Assembly: GCA_010645155.1 (NCBI GenBank)
Contig: CM021323.1
Coordinates: 2,523-66,522 of the forward strand
Origin: Tigriopus japonicus
Taxonomy: Eukaryota; Arthropoda; Copepoda; Harpacticoida; Harpacticidae
DNA length: 64,000 bases
Direction of reading: 5' to 3'
Position 1 is the stretch's first letter; each line of letters starts with the position of its first letter. Under the pieces are notes generated by a model. That model saw nothing but the letters and a program-made list of their open reading frames with translations, did no database searches and had not been told where the DNA came from. Below, piece by piece: positions 36,864 to 51,500 of the stretch. A program made the translations under genes and the position numbers.

Positions 36864-39511
36864 TAAGAGTCTCCAACCTCCCACGAGACTATGGGATCTG
36901 TTTCTGGAAAAATCGTGACTTGATTTCAACATTACATCTTGGACAAGAAGAATTTGGACAACGTATTTCCAACACCTTTCATGTGTATGTAAGGGGAGGG
37001 GGGGGGCAAGTACAGTACTCGCATAGTATGAACTGTACGTACAAGGCCATGATAGAGAGGAGGAAAACTGCGCAGAACTCATGAGCGGAAAGTCAGCCAA
37101 AATTCATATCTTGACATGATAATCATTGTTGCGAGGAATTGGATCAGGACATTCCTCACCTTTTTTGAAAGGTTTGAAAGGTTATTGAATGTCGTGGTGC
37201 TCACGTCCGTTCGTCCACGAAAGCAAAGAAGAAAAATTGCCCATTCGGATGAGTGTATGTCGCTTGAGTGAAAGCCAAACAATAGTTAGATGGCAAATGA
37301 TAAAATAGTTCTCTATGTTGCGAGGCGCAAGTGATCCACTAGCCATCAAATGCCCCTTATTTGCTCGTTCGTTCATTCTTACTATCATTTCGTTATTGTA
37401 TACAGACCTCTCTTCATGAATTCACTTTTGCACATGTCCCTCTGACGTCAGCGTTCCAGGTTTCATTCATTCATTCATTCTGGCCTAAGGCTGGATGTGC
37501 GAGCCGGAGATGAAAAGAGCCTTTCTTTTGCAACGGGCTCAAAAGGCTCTTCCAATTGATCCTATCCAGAGAGAGGCCTGCCAACATACGCACACAACTA
37601 ACTCTCTACTGTACTACACACACACCTGGCATGAGCCAAAAGAGGGGAAGGAAAGCCGGCAACAAGTGGAACCAAGGCAAAACTCACTTCATCGCCTTGG
37701 GTTAAAAAATCACATGCCATATTGCTGAGAGGCTGCTTCTTCCTTTGAATACTTTGGGTCTATTGTGGCAAAGAAAACGCCAAATGTACTAAAAATGAAG
37801 GAAGTTTGGAAAGGCAGTTTATCCGATTTGAATATGTTTCGCTTGTTGTCGACTGTCAAAGGGAACCCATATTGATTGTAATCTACTAACAAAAAGATAG
37901 AGATGCCTGAAATACCGTAGGTGAGTAAGTTAACAAAAGTCTCAATAGAACGTCATAAAATGGGCGTGGATTGTGCGCTATTCATTTCTAATAAGGTGAA
38001 TAACTGATTGGATTAGAACACAATAGTTGGAATTTGCAACATACGTTTCGTTTTGTCGCCAAAAGCGCGTTCCGCAAGTTCTGTTCCAATACGTGAAAGT
38101 GGATAGAAGGAGACGGAAGGAAAGCCAAAGAAAAGCTCAAGGCCGATTCAAGTTTCCCTATTTCGTGGAACGAGGCAAAAAGGCCGACCGAGTGAGCAAG
38201 AAGTGCAATTTCAATTGACGTCACAAAAACGGTAAGAGAGACGAGCAAAAAAAGACGACCAACCATCCAAACTTTAAAGGACAACAATCGTAAGAAAATT
38301 GCAAAGATGTTCAGGTGTTGGGGAACATTTGTTGATTTTTGCACGCACTTGGCCTGAGATTTAACTAAAAAATACATCATTGTGACTTGGATACATTCAA
38401 CAATTATTTTCAAGCTCATGGCCCTTTGCGCGTTCAATCATTGCTTCCCTCGGATTGAGTTCGCTTGAAGGCATACTCCTTGTAGTTTCACCAGAGACTG
38501 AAAGAACCATAACGACGACGATGAAGACTACAACGACGACAATCATGATGATGATGATGAAAAAGAAGTCGAAAAAAGAAGGAAAATCGGTTTACAAAAT
38601 GAGTTCTCGCGGCAGATTGTGACTTACCGGATTTGTTCGATTGCTTGGACCGTCGATCATCCATTGTCATCACTCTTGAATTGAACAACCAATGAACTTT
38701 CAGACCAAATACAATCGTCAACCACCTTGATCCACTTTCCTTATACCGTGATTGAAAGAAATCGTACGGATTCATGGGCGTTTTGAACTCCATTCAAAAC
38801 CAAAAAAGACCCCTCTTTTCTGTGGCTTTTTTCTGAAATTGAGAAACCACGACAAACAAACAAAGAACTGAATGACAGTAGGCCAAAAAACACATTAAGG
38901 AAAAACGGAGGGATTTTTTTCGGTTATCCAGCCGGTATCATTGATGATCCCAAGGGCTAAATGCTTAATTTGAGTGCGCCTCCCCTCGTGGCTTTTCTGA
39001 TCATTTAAAGATAGTGGAGGTTAGCCGCAGAACTTTCAATTAAGGATATGACTCTTGTGGTACATGAATTGAAACATTGGTGGTAATCAAGACAGCCAAT
39101 AACATGTCGTTTTCCTCATGAAACTAATGATCCAATCTCAGATTAACATGCACATTCCTCCATCCGTTAATCCAACATGTATGGCAACATTGCCTTTTAT
39201 ATCAGATATTTTCGAGTTTCCGAATATTTTTATTCTGCTTGACTATTATGAGTGACCCTAACGATGTGGATTTGCATTCCAAGCATATAAGAGATTCATT
39301 ACTGAGCAAAAATAAGCTTCAGGGATTTGGAAAGATGCTGGTGCCGACTTCATTTAGAGTCTAGTGGTTTCTAATATAAAAGGCAAATTTTTCTCAAACG
39401 TGCTTCAATTTCATTTGTTCTTTTATTGATATTTTTTAGCAATGTTAGTTGTGGCTGAAACGATCCAAATTATCACAAGACGGATGCTGCGGCCCCACGA
39501 GCCCCACGAAA

Positions 39512-39586
39512 GTCAGATTTTTGTCAATGGGTTCACAAAAGTATTATAGAAGGTATGGCAACATTAGCAAGCAAGTGTATATCAAA
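39512..39586. repeat. Diverged direct repeat, copy A
   Basis: Aligns with 39767-39847. The shared core is ggtatggcaacatt followed by gcaagcaagtg, with one mismatch between. The flanks (gtcag, ttcacaa, agta) also align with small indels. Confidence 0.7.
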
Positions 39587-39766
39587 GACAGAATGCTCTC
39601 AGGCCCACTATTATGAACTTTCCCCTTAGTTCCTATGCCGATCAACGACCAACCTTGGGTCCACTGGTTGCCAACCTCTACTCTAGAGCTTGACAGACAT
39701 CATTTTCCATGAACAGTCTCCATGGACAATTTCTTCGAAGAGGAATACAAGAAAAGTCTTATGTGA

Positions 39767-39847
39767 GTCAGGTTTTTTGTGAAGCGGTTCACAATAGTAC
39801 ATACAATGGAAAGGTATGGCAACATTCGCAAGCAAGTGCAAATCAAG
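39767..39847. repeat. Diverged direct repeat, copy B
   Basis: Second copy of the unit at 39512-39586, about 255 bp downstream in the same orientation. The 12-mer tatggcaacatt recurs a third time at 39180-39191. Confidence 0.7.
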
Positions 39848-42707
39848 CATGCCATTGATAACACCTACGTAGTTCATGGATCTTGAACCCTTCCCGTGAT
39901 TTAGAAAAAGAGATCTTGTCACATAGGATCTTCAAACACTTGTATTCGTTGAAGAACTATATCCGAGTTCTTTCGAAGGGTGGAGTATTGAGCGAATACT
40001 TTGCAGATTTTCCTCAATTTCCCAACTTGAATCTTTGCTTTATCGCTCATTCAATGCGACTTTCTATGCCAGTCTTACTTTTGGAAGTTTGGTTCAAATT
40101 GTGCGATTGTTCTCTCGATAGTGCAATGAATTGCTCAATACAATGGCGTCCACTTCAGGAGACCAGAATTAAACGATCGTATTGAGAAGCTTCAAGCTGT
40201 TACAATTGAGTCTGGTGATTAATGTTCCTCGTACGACTTATTTGCTATTTCAAAGAGTGTTACACGTAACCTGCCAGTAATTGATTGAGCGGAAGCTTCG
40301 ATAGCTGTCCAAAAGTGGGCTTTTAAATTTCCAATAGGCTTTTCCTGGCTTTCAAATCTTGACCAAATGTTCGCCCACAGAACCAAAGTTGGTAAATGGA
40401 TCACGAGGAATACCAGGCGACGATCTCGGTCATCAAGGGAAGCATAATTGCGGGCTAATCACCCGGCAAAGAATGCAAATTAAGAGTGGAGATGGATGGT
40501 TTGAAGTCGACAAATACTTAGCGAGTGGTCAACGTGCTTGGATGTACTGCAAAAATGGCGTGTTTTCCCCAGTTGTACTTTCCTATGGTACTCATAACGT
40601 GAGGAAAGAGGCGCAAACTCGTACGAAGGAAGCACTGGTATGTTAAGGAACAATACTTTTGCACTTTGTTCATCTTTTACGACCATGTGACACGATTTTC
40701 AAGCTTCTTGAGACCTGAGAGGACAACCCTGGGCATGTAAGCGAGTTGCGGCTTTCATGGCCTAAAAAGGGTCGATTGGTCGTATCATGTGCTCCTAGTT
40801 TATCACTTGAAGAAGATAAATTAATGATGCTATGAATAGATAAGCAGCTCCAGCTCTTTTATCCATTAACCACTTCAAGGGTCATGCCTTTTCTCTACTC
40901 GCTTACTTGCATACATGTATCGCCATTCTAGCTAACCCTTTCAAGTGGGCTTTGTGGATGGACAGCAAAGTTATCTTGAAAAATGGCGTGAAAATGACTT
41001 GGACTTTTCGAATCGAAATTCCTAGTTGGGTAGACTAACAAACAAAAGAGACAATGGAATTGGCAATGTTTATGGTAAATGGAACGTGTAGAATACCACG
41101 CAGATGTGAAAATATGAGCTTTTGGTTATTGTAGATGAATATTTTACACTACCTTTTCAATTAGGCAGTGTCAAAATATCAATCAGGTCTTCGTTCTGGT
41201 CCATTTTTGGAACCTTTTCGCTAAACACGTGTTTGATTTGCAAATCAATGGGATGGATCAGGGAGCGGAAAACTCAACATGGATGGCATCACTCGCACCT
41301 ACATGTACAGTATCTTGATTTGATCATTACCAAGAAGATTACATCAGGTCCATTAGCGTTGTCTTCGCGTTCATTGTTCAATTGACCCACCGCAAAATTG
41401 ATCTCCACTAATCTTTTCACAGTTGTTCCGATATCTTGATCGCGTGGAATGGGTATGATAATGACCACGTTCAAATAACAAATTCCATGGCAGTATTCGA
41501 TTTTGACCCTTTCTAAGCTCTTGAGCAGGAATTGTGAGGTTATGTTCTTGAACGTTCAAAGAGAGCCTCAAAAAAAATCAGTAGTAAGAAGTGTGTTTCG
41601 TTCCTTATTGACATGACTAGATATCAATCAAGAAGCGTGTCATGTTCAACCACGTTTCAAATACGAATTTGTGAATATTCTTGCACTTTGGAAATACGTA
41701 GAATTTGAAGGGCGTACGAAGAACAGGCAAGGTCTTTACACACGTACCCCTCGTACTGTACAAGTGGAAAGCAAAATAGATACAGAATCTATGCTCAAGA
41801 CGTCGGTGGTAGCACATGGGGAAATTCTCTTAAATCGTACATGCTCTTTGCAGTTCTCTCTCGCTCTCTGTCTTTTTGTTGAATGACTAGCTAAGAAATG
41901 TGACGCTTTTTGGCGTTCTTCGGAAACAAATGACCACAAAGTTTCATTGTTTTTTGAAGTTTTCTAATGATTTCCCGCACGTCAGGAGCCCCAATCTTTG
42001 TTTCTCCTTCGTCTTTTTCGTTTTGGCTGAGGTCTAGCAATTGTTAAGGCTGAGGTAATTTTTAATGCCTTAAACAAGCCAAGCCAGACCAAACGCGACC
42101 TCGTTGGACTAAAGAAGCTGTCAAAAAGTGAAGCGAAACTCATGAAACGGTGATCGCACTCTTTCTGTCTTAGCATGGCTTCTTACCCCAACCGAAACAT
42201 CGTACAAAATGACATTTTGTTCTCATGCATCTGGATCATTCATATCTGGCTTTGATTTTGGAACGAAGAGATATTGTAATAATTGCTTTCAAATGGGGGG
42301 TGGTATTTGAGGTATTTGAAGTAGATTGAAGTTATGAACAATGATCGCTTTGCCTTGTCCATATCGGCATCCGAAAAGGCACCGCAGGTTTTCTTGAGTT
42401 GGGAAACTTGGAAGTGAGCACCTTTTGCCCAACCAAGATCCGAATCCACCTAGAGGCGATTGTTGAAAGCGCCTTCCAAATCAAGATTTTGATAAATGGT
42501 TCCCAAAATCTTATTCCTTAACCTAGAAATGAGAAATAATCACGGCGAGACTCAAACTGTTTGCCAATGATCTAGGTTGCCAGTTGGTTGGTTGGTTGAC
42601 TGCAAACCACATGCACTTGACTTGCTGGCTGCTTGCTTAGTCACTTCTTTTGCACATGGACCAAAAATTGGAAGGTACTATGCACATGAGGAGGTATCGA
42701 AGCAATG

Positions 42708-42724
42708 ATGGATGGATGGATGGA
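42708..42724. repeat. (GGAT)4 microsatellite
   Basis: Four GGAT units on the plus strand. Confidence 0.85.
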
Positions 42725-43303
42725 CGAACAAACGGACCAAGCCCCAAGCAACAACTACACACACAGCCTTGTAAAATCTTGTACGATGGATGGACGAACC
42801 GAAGGAGAAGAAGAAGTCGTTGCCCTCTTAGGCAACTCAATTGAAGCCATCAACATTTTTTGGTGGTTAGTTGTCGGCTCAAATGTGGTTATGACCAGAT
42901 GTTGTCGAGAGAAGCAATAATCGCGTCATTGGTTGCTTCTCTTCCTTGGCGAGATCATCGGGTGTATTGTGTACACGAACACGGACTAAAGACGGCATCT
43001 CTTGGACTACCTTCAGTACTTACAGTACATGCCTACCTACTACCTTCCTACCCTTGGTCAGCTCGCTCTTCAAGTCTAATGCACTCGACATGTAGCACTA
43101 CATGTGTAATCCGTGAAGACGAACAAGTTCAATGGACCCCCAAATGAAGGGTCCGAAAACAGAACTGCTGTTGCCAGTTTTGATCACATGTATTCGTCGA
43201 CTTCATACACTCAAAGGTATGAACGGATGGCAATCGCTTAGTAGTAAAATTCCGAGTATTTAGGAGATCCAAGACTGAGATTGCCAGATGGCGTTTTTTC
43301 GCC

Positions 43304-43322
43304 CTCTCTCTCTCTCTCTCTC
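43304..43322. repeat. (CT)9 microsatellite
   Basis: Perfect CT dinucleotide run. A second, slightly shorter one lies at 43775-43790. Confidence 0.9.
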
Positions 43323-46300
43323 TTCCCGTCTGTATCGTCTTTTGTGCAACCATTGTGCTAATGTTCTAATTTGGGTGGTTTGAGGGGTCCCAAAGTCCAA
43401 ATGGCGGTGAAACGGCTCCACGACCCGCTGCACCATTGAAGTGATCAAGCTAATAATCCAAGCTCCATGGAAACGGAAGCCTCTCTCTCCTTCAAAAAGT
43501 GCTACTGTTATCCCACCCTCTAGAGGCATTCATGTAATATATAAAGAAATACCAGAAAGGTCATCTACCTTGCACATGCAGTACATCTTACGCCCGTTTT
43601 GAGTTGCTTCTCTCCAAATTATATGTAGGTTCACAGGTTTGACGGGACGGACAAGAAAGTCATCCTGAGCCTCTAGCCTCGGATATCAGTATAAACCTCT
43701 GAAAGTAACATGTGTTAGGTTAATGCCACTTGTTCACATCTGTACTGTCAAAAAGGCGCTTTTGTTGACCACCATCTCTCTCTCTCTCTCGTATTCCCGG
43801 TGTTTGATCGAGACAAGGGGTACCGCCACAACATAAAACGGTATAACGTGGCAGTAATAGCACAAGACATGAATTTTTTCCTCAAGATTACATCTGTGTT
43901 GAAGTGTCAGGGCCACCCAAAATGGAGGCGACACTTACCTTATTTCATTTCCCTCCTCCCTTGTATCGTGGTAAAGCGTTGTCGCCCTTAAGCAGGATCC
44001 CAAAGGTAATCCCAGAACCAGATTATTTGTCACGAATGGAATTTCGGCCCCAATCCTCGCAAACATGTTGAACAATCAGAGAAATAAGCTCTTTCTCTCG
44101 TTATCGTTTGTCCTGCGCGTTAATGGCTCCATTCATGGTTAAATTGTGCATCGAGTGATCCTCAGTGTTCGATGGATTAGGGCTTGTGAAAATGAGCCAG
44201 CCACACTCAGAATCTTTATTGAAAGTCCCTGGGCTGAAGCACTTGGCTATCAAAGGCTTTGCATACCACCGTTTTGATACATTTACCTCTATGAAACATG
44301 CGAGTCAATCAGTTGAGCTTTCAATAGCATGCACTTCATATTTATAATGGCAAATAGAAACCACACTGATAACTGACTAGCCATGATCTTATTCCTTTTG
44401 CTCGCTGAAAGCAGAATTCTCTAGCAAAAGAAGCATATCCATGGTTTGAGTATTCCATGAAATGTGGTTGAAGATTGCCATTATGAAAAGTATATTCAAA
44501 TTGGCAGAAAAAAAGGCAAAGAAACTCAATTTCACCAGATTACTGATTGCACAACTCGAATGGTTCAGTGAAGGCTTGCAATTTTCCAAACTACGTAGAA
44601 ACGTGCCCGATTCAAAGCATACCAAAAGGTCAACCATAATGCCATCAAGGATGGTGGTGAGAGTAGTTTTCTATTCCCTGACCAAATGAATTCATTCGAT
44701 TAAACTTGCTTAAATTCGTTCAGACACTACGACTTCGTGTGGAAACATGATAATCAAGATAGCACCTTTTCTAACGTTCTGTTTTGCATTTTCAAATTAG
44801 CAACATTAAGACTCTTCTCTCTGAATAAATTGCGCATGAATCCAATGATTGAACATGGCTTGCTATAAATCTAAATGAGAATGGTCCTCGTTGATCATTG
44901 TCATTCCATGTTGATTTTTAAACAGACCACCCTAGAGGATTTTTGCTCAAGTGTGCTTTCAAAATTTTAGTCGAACGCTTGAGTTTAGGGAACAAATATT
45001 GCCTCTGTCAATATTGGCAAATATCTTCGAAATGCTCAAAAGTGCAAGACTGAGCCATGTTTTTTCGTATGGCTTTCTTAAAACTGCGCATGATTTGAAG
45101 CCAAATTAAACAGCTGGTTTCAAAGCTTCGTTAAGACAGAAAATAGTTTCTCTTGAATGTAATATTTCACGTTTAAAGGTTTTGATGGTTTTTAACAAGA
45201 CGTACTTTAGACACAGATACAACTTCCCTGAGATTTAATTGTTTTTCTCTGAAATGTGAGGACAAGAAGTAGAAAACTTTTTTGTGGAAAGTGATTAATG
45301 CAACTAAAAATATCAATAACAAAACAAACACATCCATAAGTGCACCCGGTCCATCTTTCTTTTGATGTTCTCATGCGTCGAGAGGAGCAAAACGAAAATA
45401 CAACCCGGAAAAAGTATGTTTTGATAAGAAAACATTCGCCTCACGAGACGAAATCAAAGCATCCGGTGGTGTTAGTGGGACTCGTTGGTGTCTGATAGCC
45501 CGCCTTCCTTGAAGCTCACTTCCCGCCATGAAGCTTTTGTTTGAGGTTCATCCACCTCTTTTTACCTTCAGCGTGGCCCTGAAGTGATTGACCCTGCTGT
45601 TGCCTTGAAACATGACATATTTATGACTTGGGTCGCCCTCATTTAAGACGGGAAAAAGGAGTAGACCTGCCCGTGTGTCCAAGTGCATCTGCATCCAGAG
45701 AGACTTTGCCGTTCAATGCACTCGTTTTCGTTTTGGGTTCGATGGTCAAAGGGTCTTTTTTACAGTTCAGGTTCTCGAAACGAAAAGCCGCCGTTGTAAG
45801 GCAGTCTTGGTGACTGATCATGGTCTTGACATCGCAGTCGTTGCTGTTGCTCTGGGTGGCGGTGTCTGCTAATTCGAATGCATTCAAAGCCATCCTGCCA
45901 ATGACCTCTGACTGTCTGGAATGCCTACGAGACACTTTTCAACGCTTGTGCAGTAGGAACATACAGCACTACAACGATCATGTGAGCCTGAGCCATAGCA
46001 ATGATTCCCTTGGAAACCAGACCCCAAGGGCCAAAATCGTCTCGACTACTCTTTTGAGGCTCCTGGGTGCAGCTGAAGAGATCTGAAAATCTGCAGGTCC
46101 CACTCCTTGGACAAAAGAGGCTTTGCGGGTCTGGGATTTCGGATTGCCGTCGACATTTTCAGACATACGATATGTAGTCCTAGGCGCATCCATCTATACG
46201 TCCTTCTGTCGGATGAATGGGCGAACTCGGGGGGAGGGGGCAACAACAATTCCGGCACCTTCCTCTTAAGCCCTTTGGTATTATAGCACACTCACGCACG

Positions 46301-48500
46301 TATGATACATGATTGTCGGGCACTCACTTCATTACCTCCGAGGGTTCTGCCTAGTAGATTAGGAACCGAAAGTAGGTGGGGGATGTTGACACACAGACGG
46401 TTGTTGCTGGGGCGTTTAAGAGTCAGCATTTTCTCCTGGTCTGGCCAAGCCTCTCAAAGATAAGCGTAGTTTAAAGCCACAAGATGATGATTCAGGAATT
46501 CTGAAACTCCAAACAGGCCTATCTAAAGCACATTCTAAGGTACGGGTATAAACCAAAAACCAAATGTGACCCACGTTGCACTTTTAAAAAACATGGAAAT
46601 GGATGGCTAACCGGTCGAGCCATTAACTCGGGGGATGAAATTGGCAAGCGGAAGCTCTTCACCAGCTCAGACGAGACAAATGGATTGAGCATATAGCCGA
46701 TATATCCCTCTAAAGCAATGATCCTTGTCTGAAGGGACACATTCAGTCACAGGTCTCACTCAGTCTGTGCCCGCCTCGGCACTTTCGTTTCTAAAAACCG
46801 TCATGTCTGAACTTTTTCTGTCCTCTCTTCCAACTGTTGCCATGTCTCCCAGGGCTGCAAGGGATTTTCGAGTTCAAGGACGGTCGAATGCCCCAGTGGT
46901 GTCAGTCAGCCAGAATGGAATGGTCAATGCTCGTTTCACTGAATGCATGCAAGCAAGCAAGGAAGCCAGCATGCACTCACGTCTCCTCCAGTTGGATGGA
47001 GTACGAAGATGGAACTACCCTAGTAACCCCCTGCAGACAGGTCACCCCTTGAATTGATCACTGACAATGCAACAACTTGCACCTCGTTCCATGTGAGTCT
47101 GAAGACAGGAGCATTGAATCCTGGGCGGCTTGACGACATGGCAGAAGACGTGGTCCGTGTCAGCGACTCCCACCTTGTTCGAGTGCCGAGAGAGATCACT
47201 ACATATGCTGGACCAGAGCAACAACCTCTGTTGGTTGGTCGGGTGCTAGGACATTTGAAGCCAGACGACCGAACGACCGACTAACTGAATGACTGGGTGC
47301 ATGCACATGTGCTCCAAATTTCTCAGACACCATTGTTAGAAATTGAGTTGGCCAGACATAGGGGGGAGGAAGGGGGTTGGAAAGACGAGCGGACTGGAGG
47401 ATTTATATGCGTACCACAATTGATGAAAAATATAGGTCGTCGTCTGTCGCTTTTGCTCTCTCCGACTGCTGATCCTTTCTCGTGAGAGAAAAGCGCACCT
47501 CGCTATCGGATCTCATGGGTAAATACCGTTTCTACGAGTAGTAGGTATTATTACTCAAGCCGATTGAACCCATGCTTACTGTAATGTGGTAGCAGGACAG
47601 AGCTCCAAACCCTTCGGTGAATGCACCCATAACAAAGGATTTGGGCTCTTTGTGTCAATCAAGACTTTGATTTGGAAGGCATCGATGGTTATCATGCGAC
47701 CCCAAAGAGCCCTCTGACACTCGTCTACTGTCTAGCCACTACATATGTGTGCTCTACAACAAAAACACGAAACACTCGTTTGGGTTCAAGCGATGGAATA
47801 GTAGAAAGGTGTCTGGTCTTATTGATACTGATGACATCCAAGAGCCACGAAATTAGTCAGCTCTCTGGTCACGATATGACTAATCTGTGGCCTAACGTGT
47901 TCATATCAAGTCAGCCCTATCGTCACCCATTTCTGGTCTTTCATGAGTCCGTGCATTAAAAAGCCAAATACTCACTTTCAATAAGGGCGATTGGGAGCAG
48001 TCACCATTGACTCGAGATTCAGACACATTTAGGAAGTTTGAAGTTGTGTTTTTCGTTCAGGATAGGACGACATGAAACCCGCCAAACAGTGTCTGCACTG
48101 CCAGTGACGAGACAGTAAATTTGAGATTCGGCGCAATTTTTCTGTCTGGATCCCTTTGGAAAGAGATCAGACGGGGGTGCAACTACTCCTTATGAGTGAC
48201 TACCATGAGCTTTTAGCGCCACTCATTCTTGTTTTAGCCTAAGTAAGATATGTGTTCATCGATTGTCTTCAAGGATAGAAGCAACCAAGGCCATAGCTGA
48301 ATTGAATAACCGCCAATTTCCAAATATATGATAAGACTGCTCGTAGAAAAAGAGGGAGGAGGTCTTCGAAATCGCCTGAGAGGTCAACATTACAACTGAG
48401 GAAGGTGGATAAGAAATAGGCGTTAACGACACGAGACAACGGGAAAGAATGGCAACGATTCAGAGCCAGCCAACAACAAAGACTCACTCACACACTTACG

Positions 48501-48532
48501 GACTGAGTGAGTGAGTGGGTGAGTGAGTGACT
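48501..48532. repeat. (GTGA)n microsatellite
   Basis: GTGA units with one GTGG interruption. Confidence 0.9.
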
Positions 48533-51500
48533 GCAACTATTTCGGGGTTAGACAACGGGGGAGGGAGGGTCTCATTCCAGCAAACCAGACAGGGTTCAAT
48601 CCAGTTCAATCGTTCCAAAACGAGGGGTTGGGTGGATTTGAGGTGCAAGCTAACATCTACAATTGCATTTTGCACGTTCCAAATGGTTTACAGACATCTT
48701 CATGCAATTAGGGATTGCCAATGTGGACAATAATCCAAATATTTCGTACCAATGTGGTGTTGAATGTACTCAAACAACCACAATCTAGGAGATCTTTGTT
48801 CCCATTGAATTGGTCATGTCGAACTCGTACAAACGAGGTCTTCGAGTAACAAGTAGTAGGGTTTCATTCATTTGTTGCTCATCAAAGGCGCTCTTTTGAA
48901 AGCTAGTTATATTTGCTTGCCAATCACACAGCGGTTTTTGGGGGTGTTTGCCAAGCCAGCGTGGATTCCAACCACGAAAGCCAAGAACGCATAATCAGTT
49001 GGGCCAATTTTCCTTTGTTGGTGCGTGTGATTTACCCCATTCGAGATAAACTGATTAGGGTGGGGAAATCCCCATGTCATCATGATTTCTCTTTGTTTTG
49101 ATTCGAATCCGTTGCAAAAGTGGGGAAGTTGTCGTCGTTCGCGTCTGGGAAGGCCAAAGACACGCTTTTTTCCTGATTGGTGAGAGAGAAAAAGTGCAAG
49201 TCACGCCTGATGGAGGAGTTTTAAAATAAGATTTTTCCCTCTTAGATCTTTGCAAGATACGACATGCCAATCCCAATGGGATAATAATACTGGCTGGTGA
49301 CTAACATACCCTGGCTGCCTTGCCAACCACCATTACATACACCAGTCAGAAGCCATTAAATGCACTTTAAGAGTCTCAATTTAAGTGAACACCCCTTTTG
49401 CAAACCATCAAAAGGTACCTACTGTAACTGGGGTTCGCCAGAGGACGGACGGCAACTATCACTACCAGCCACCAAACTGCTGCCACTTGCCAATTTGCCA
49501 GTTGAAGGGTGGGGAAAAGTCGGAGGAGAATGTTTACAGTACACAGATTGAGTGGATCAGGGCCGCGAGCATGGACAAACACCAGATCGTGTAGTACCTA
49601 CAATCCACTAGTACAGAACACAAGTTAGTTTATCTTAGAGTGGTGGCTCGCTCTGGACTCTCGCTGGTACAGACGTCTGGCAAGGATTGCAAGTAATGCA
49701 AATAACTAGACGTAAGATTGCACAGCCAAATTGAAGCCATTCACAAGCCATTAATAACCATACCTCGAAGGATAAAACAATGGTCTTGGAAATTGCCTCT
49801 GTTAGATTTTCTATTTCAATGAAGAGTCATGACGTGCCAGTTAAAAGGAAGCTGAGTTTTCTACTACTCCATATCCACACTTTGAACGCTGAGGCTTCTT
49901 ATCAGTAATGTGCGTAATAATCGAGACTGCCAGCGCTCCCAGCCAGATATCATTCAAAGGAGACAAGTTGAACGAGCTGTTTGCTTGATAACACTCTTTG
50001 AGAGTCTCGGAAAAAAATGAGACCCCCGAAATCATAAAATATTCATACCACAGTTGTACATTACATTGGTAGTGGTGATGATGGTCGCAATGGTAGATTT
50101 GATGGCAATGCTAGTTGTGTTATGCATATGACCACTAAGTATTGGTTAGAAAGAAACCTTCGCATTTCTTTCTTTCGCCTGATTACATCTTGTCCTATTT
50201 ATTTCATTCTGCGATGAATGAAGAGACCAGGACAGCCCGAAGCCCTAAAGTACAAATACCATGTGTATGAATAGACGTCCAACCACAATTTATAACAATC
50301 TTTCTTGTGCAAAAGTTGTGCAAAATCCCAGTCGGATAAATTAACTTAAGCCTTTTATATCTGTGGTTGCCCCACATCTTCATAGGTCCTGCATGTTTCC
50401 GTGGGATTAGGAACGAGTCAAACGGCAATTCTTGTTGGGTTCTGGTTTGGTTCCAGGGTCTGGTTCCATCCACTACTTCACAACGACGAAGACGAGCATT
50501 TTCATCAGTCATCAAGTTTGCCATCCACTGCCAGCCACTTGCTAGTGCAAGAAAGTCTAAGAAAAATGTGATTACTCATGATGTTGTTATCTTTGCAAAA
50601 TTGCAAATAAGACCCTGCATTCGTCTACCTTGACTTAAGTGATAAATATTTTGGTGAAAGTAAGGATGGTGACGACATTGGCTTCGGCAAGACTTGTTCA
50701 AAATTCCAATATTCGACAGAGTGAGCTGCTTAAATTTAGTTCAAATTGTCTTATTCGTACCGGTCTTTAACGACATTCTATTTTAACGCTTGATCCAAGA
50801 GGACAAATAAGTGAGAGGAGAACAATGGACAAACCCAAATCACGATTTGTCTTGTCAATACTTGCCATCTTTGTCAATACGCATGGATCGTTTCCCTTGA
50901 GGAACCACCATTTTCGACAAAGTTTTAAGAATCGATTCGCCAAAGTGTCTTGAATGGACAAAACGGGTTTGATTTGGTTGCACTTAAAAGCAAGCACTTC
51001 AGAGTAGAGGAAATGTGTCATTTGTTCCGGGACAATAACATAACGCATTGCTTTATGCCAATCTAGCTGACTCAGGCTGTAATTCAAATGCAAAGTTGGT
51101 TTGAGAAATGGTTTTCATCATAGGCCATTTAGAAAATGTGAAGGTCCGAACCTCATTATCGAGAGCCGGTCCATCACAATATGTATGATCTTTGCCAAAC
51201 AATTAGGGTGTTTCAATTATACCAAGATTGACTTATAGCTTAATGGAAGATTTTGCATATTTTGCCGAGTAGTTTCGATTTCAGGCCAGGACTCATTAGC
51301 ATTCATTTGTCTATGATGAAGGGAAAGGAGCAGAATAACAAAACCATCGCACTCAAACGAATATTAACAATTTATGATGATTGGTTTCATTTGCATTTCA
51401 ATTAAAACACAAGTATGCTGAATATAAGCAAAAAAATGGATAGAAGATGAGCTGTTTCTCTTGTCGACCTTGAACTAACTTCTATTGCCTTCGCTTGGCA

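Larger units (their letters stand above)
32008..39511. other. Gene-free stretch
   Basis: No recognisable gene. It contains a nested inverted repeat (33033-33106), a CTTT/CT-rich microsatellite (36826-36863), a (TTCA)n run near 37461-37480 and a G-rich run near 36995-37006. A 141-codon minus-strand frame at 35695-36120 starts with ATG but shows no domain. Confidence 0.35.

Noticed and set aside
50204..51093. Two minus-strand ORFs of about 106-108 codons
   Set aside because: No recognised motif and no splice or promoter support, and lengths within the chance range.
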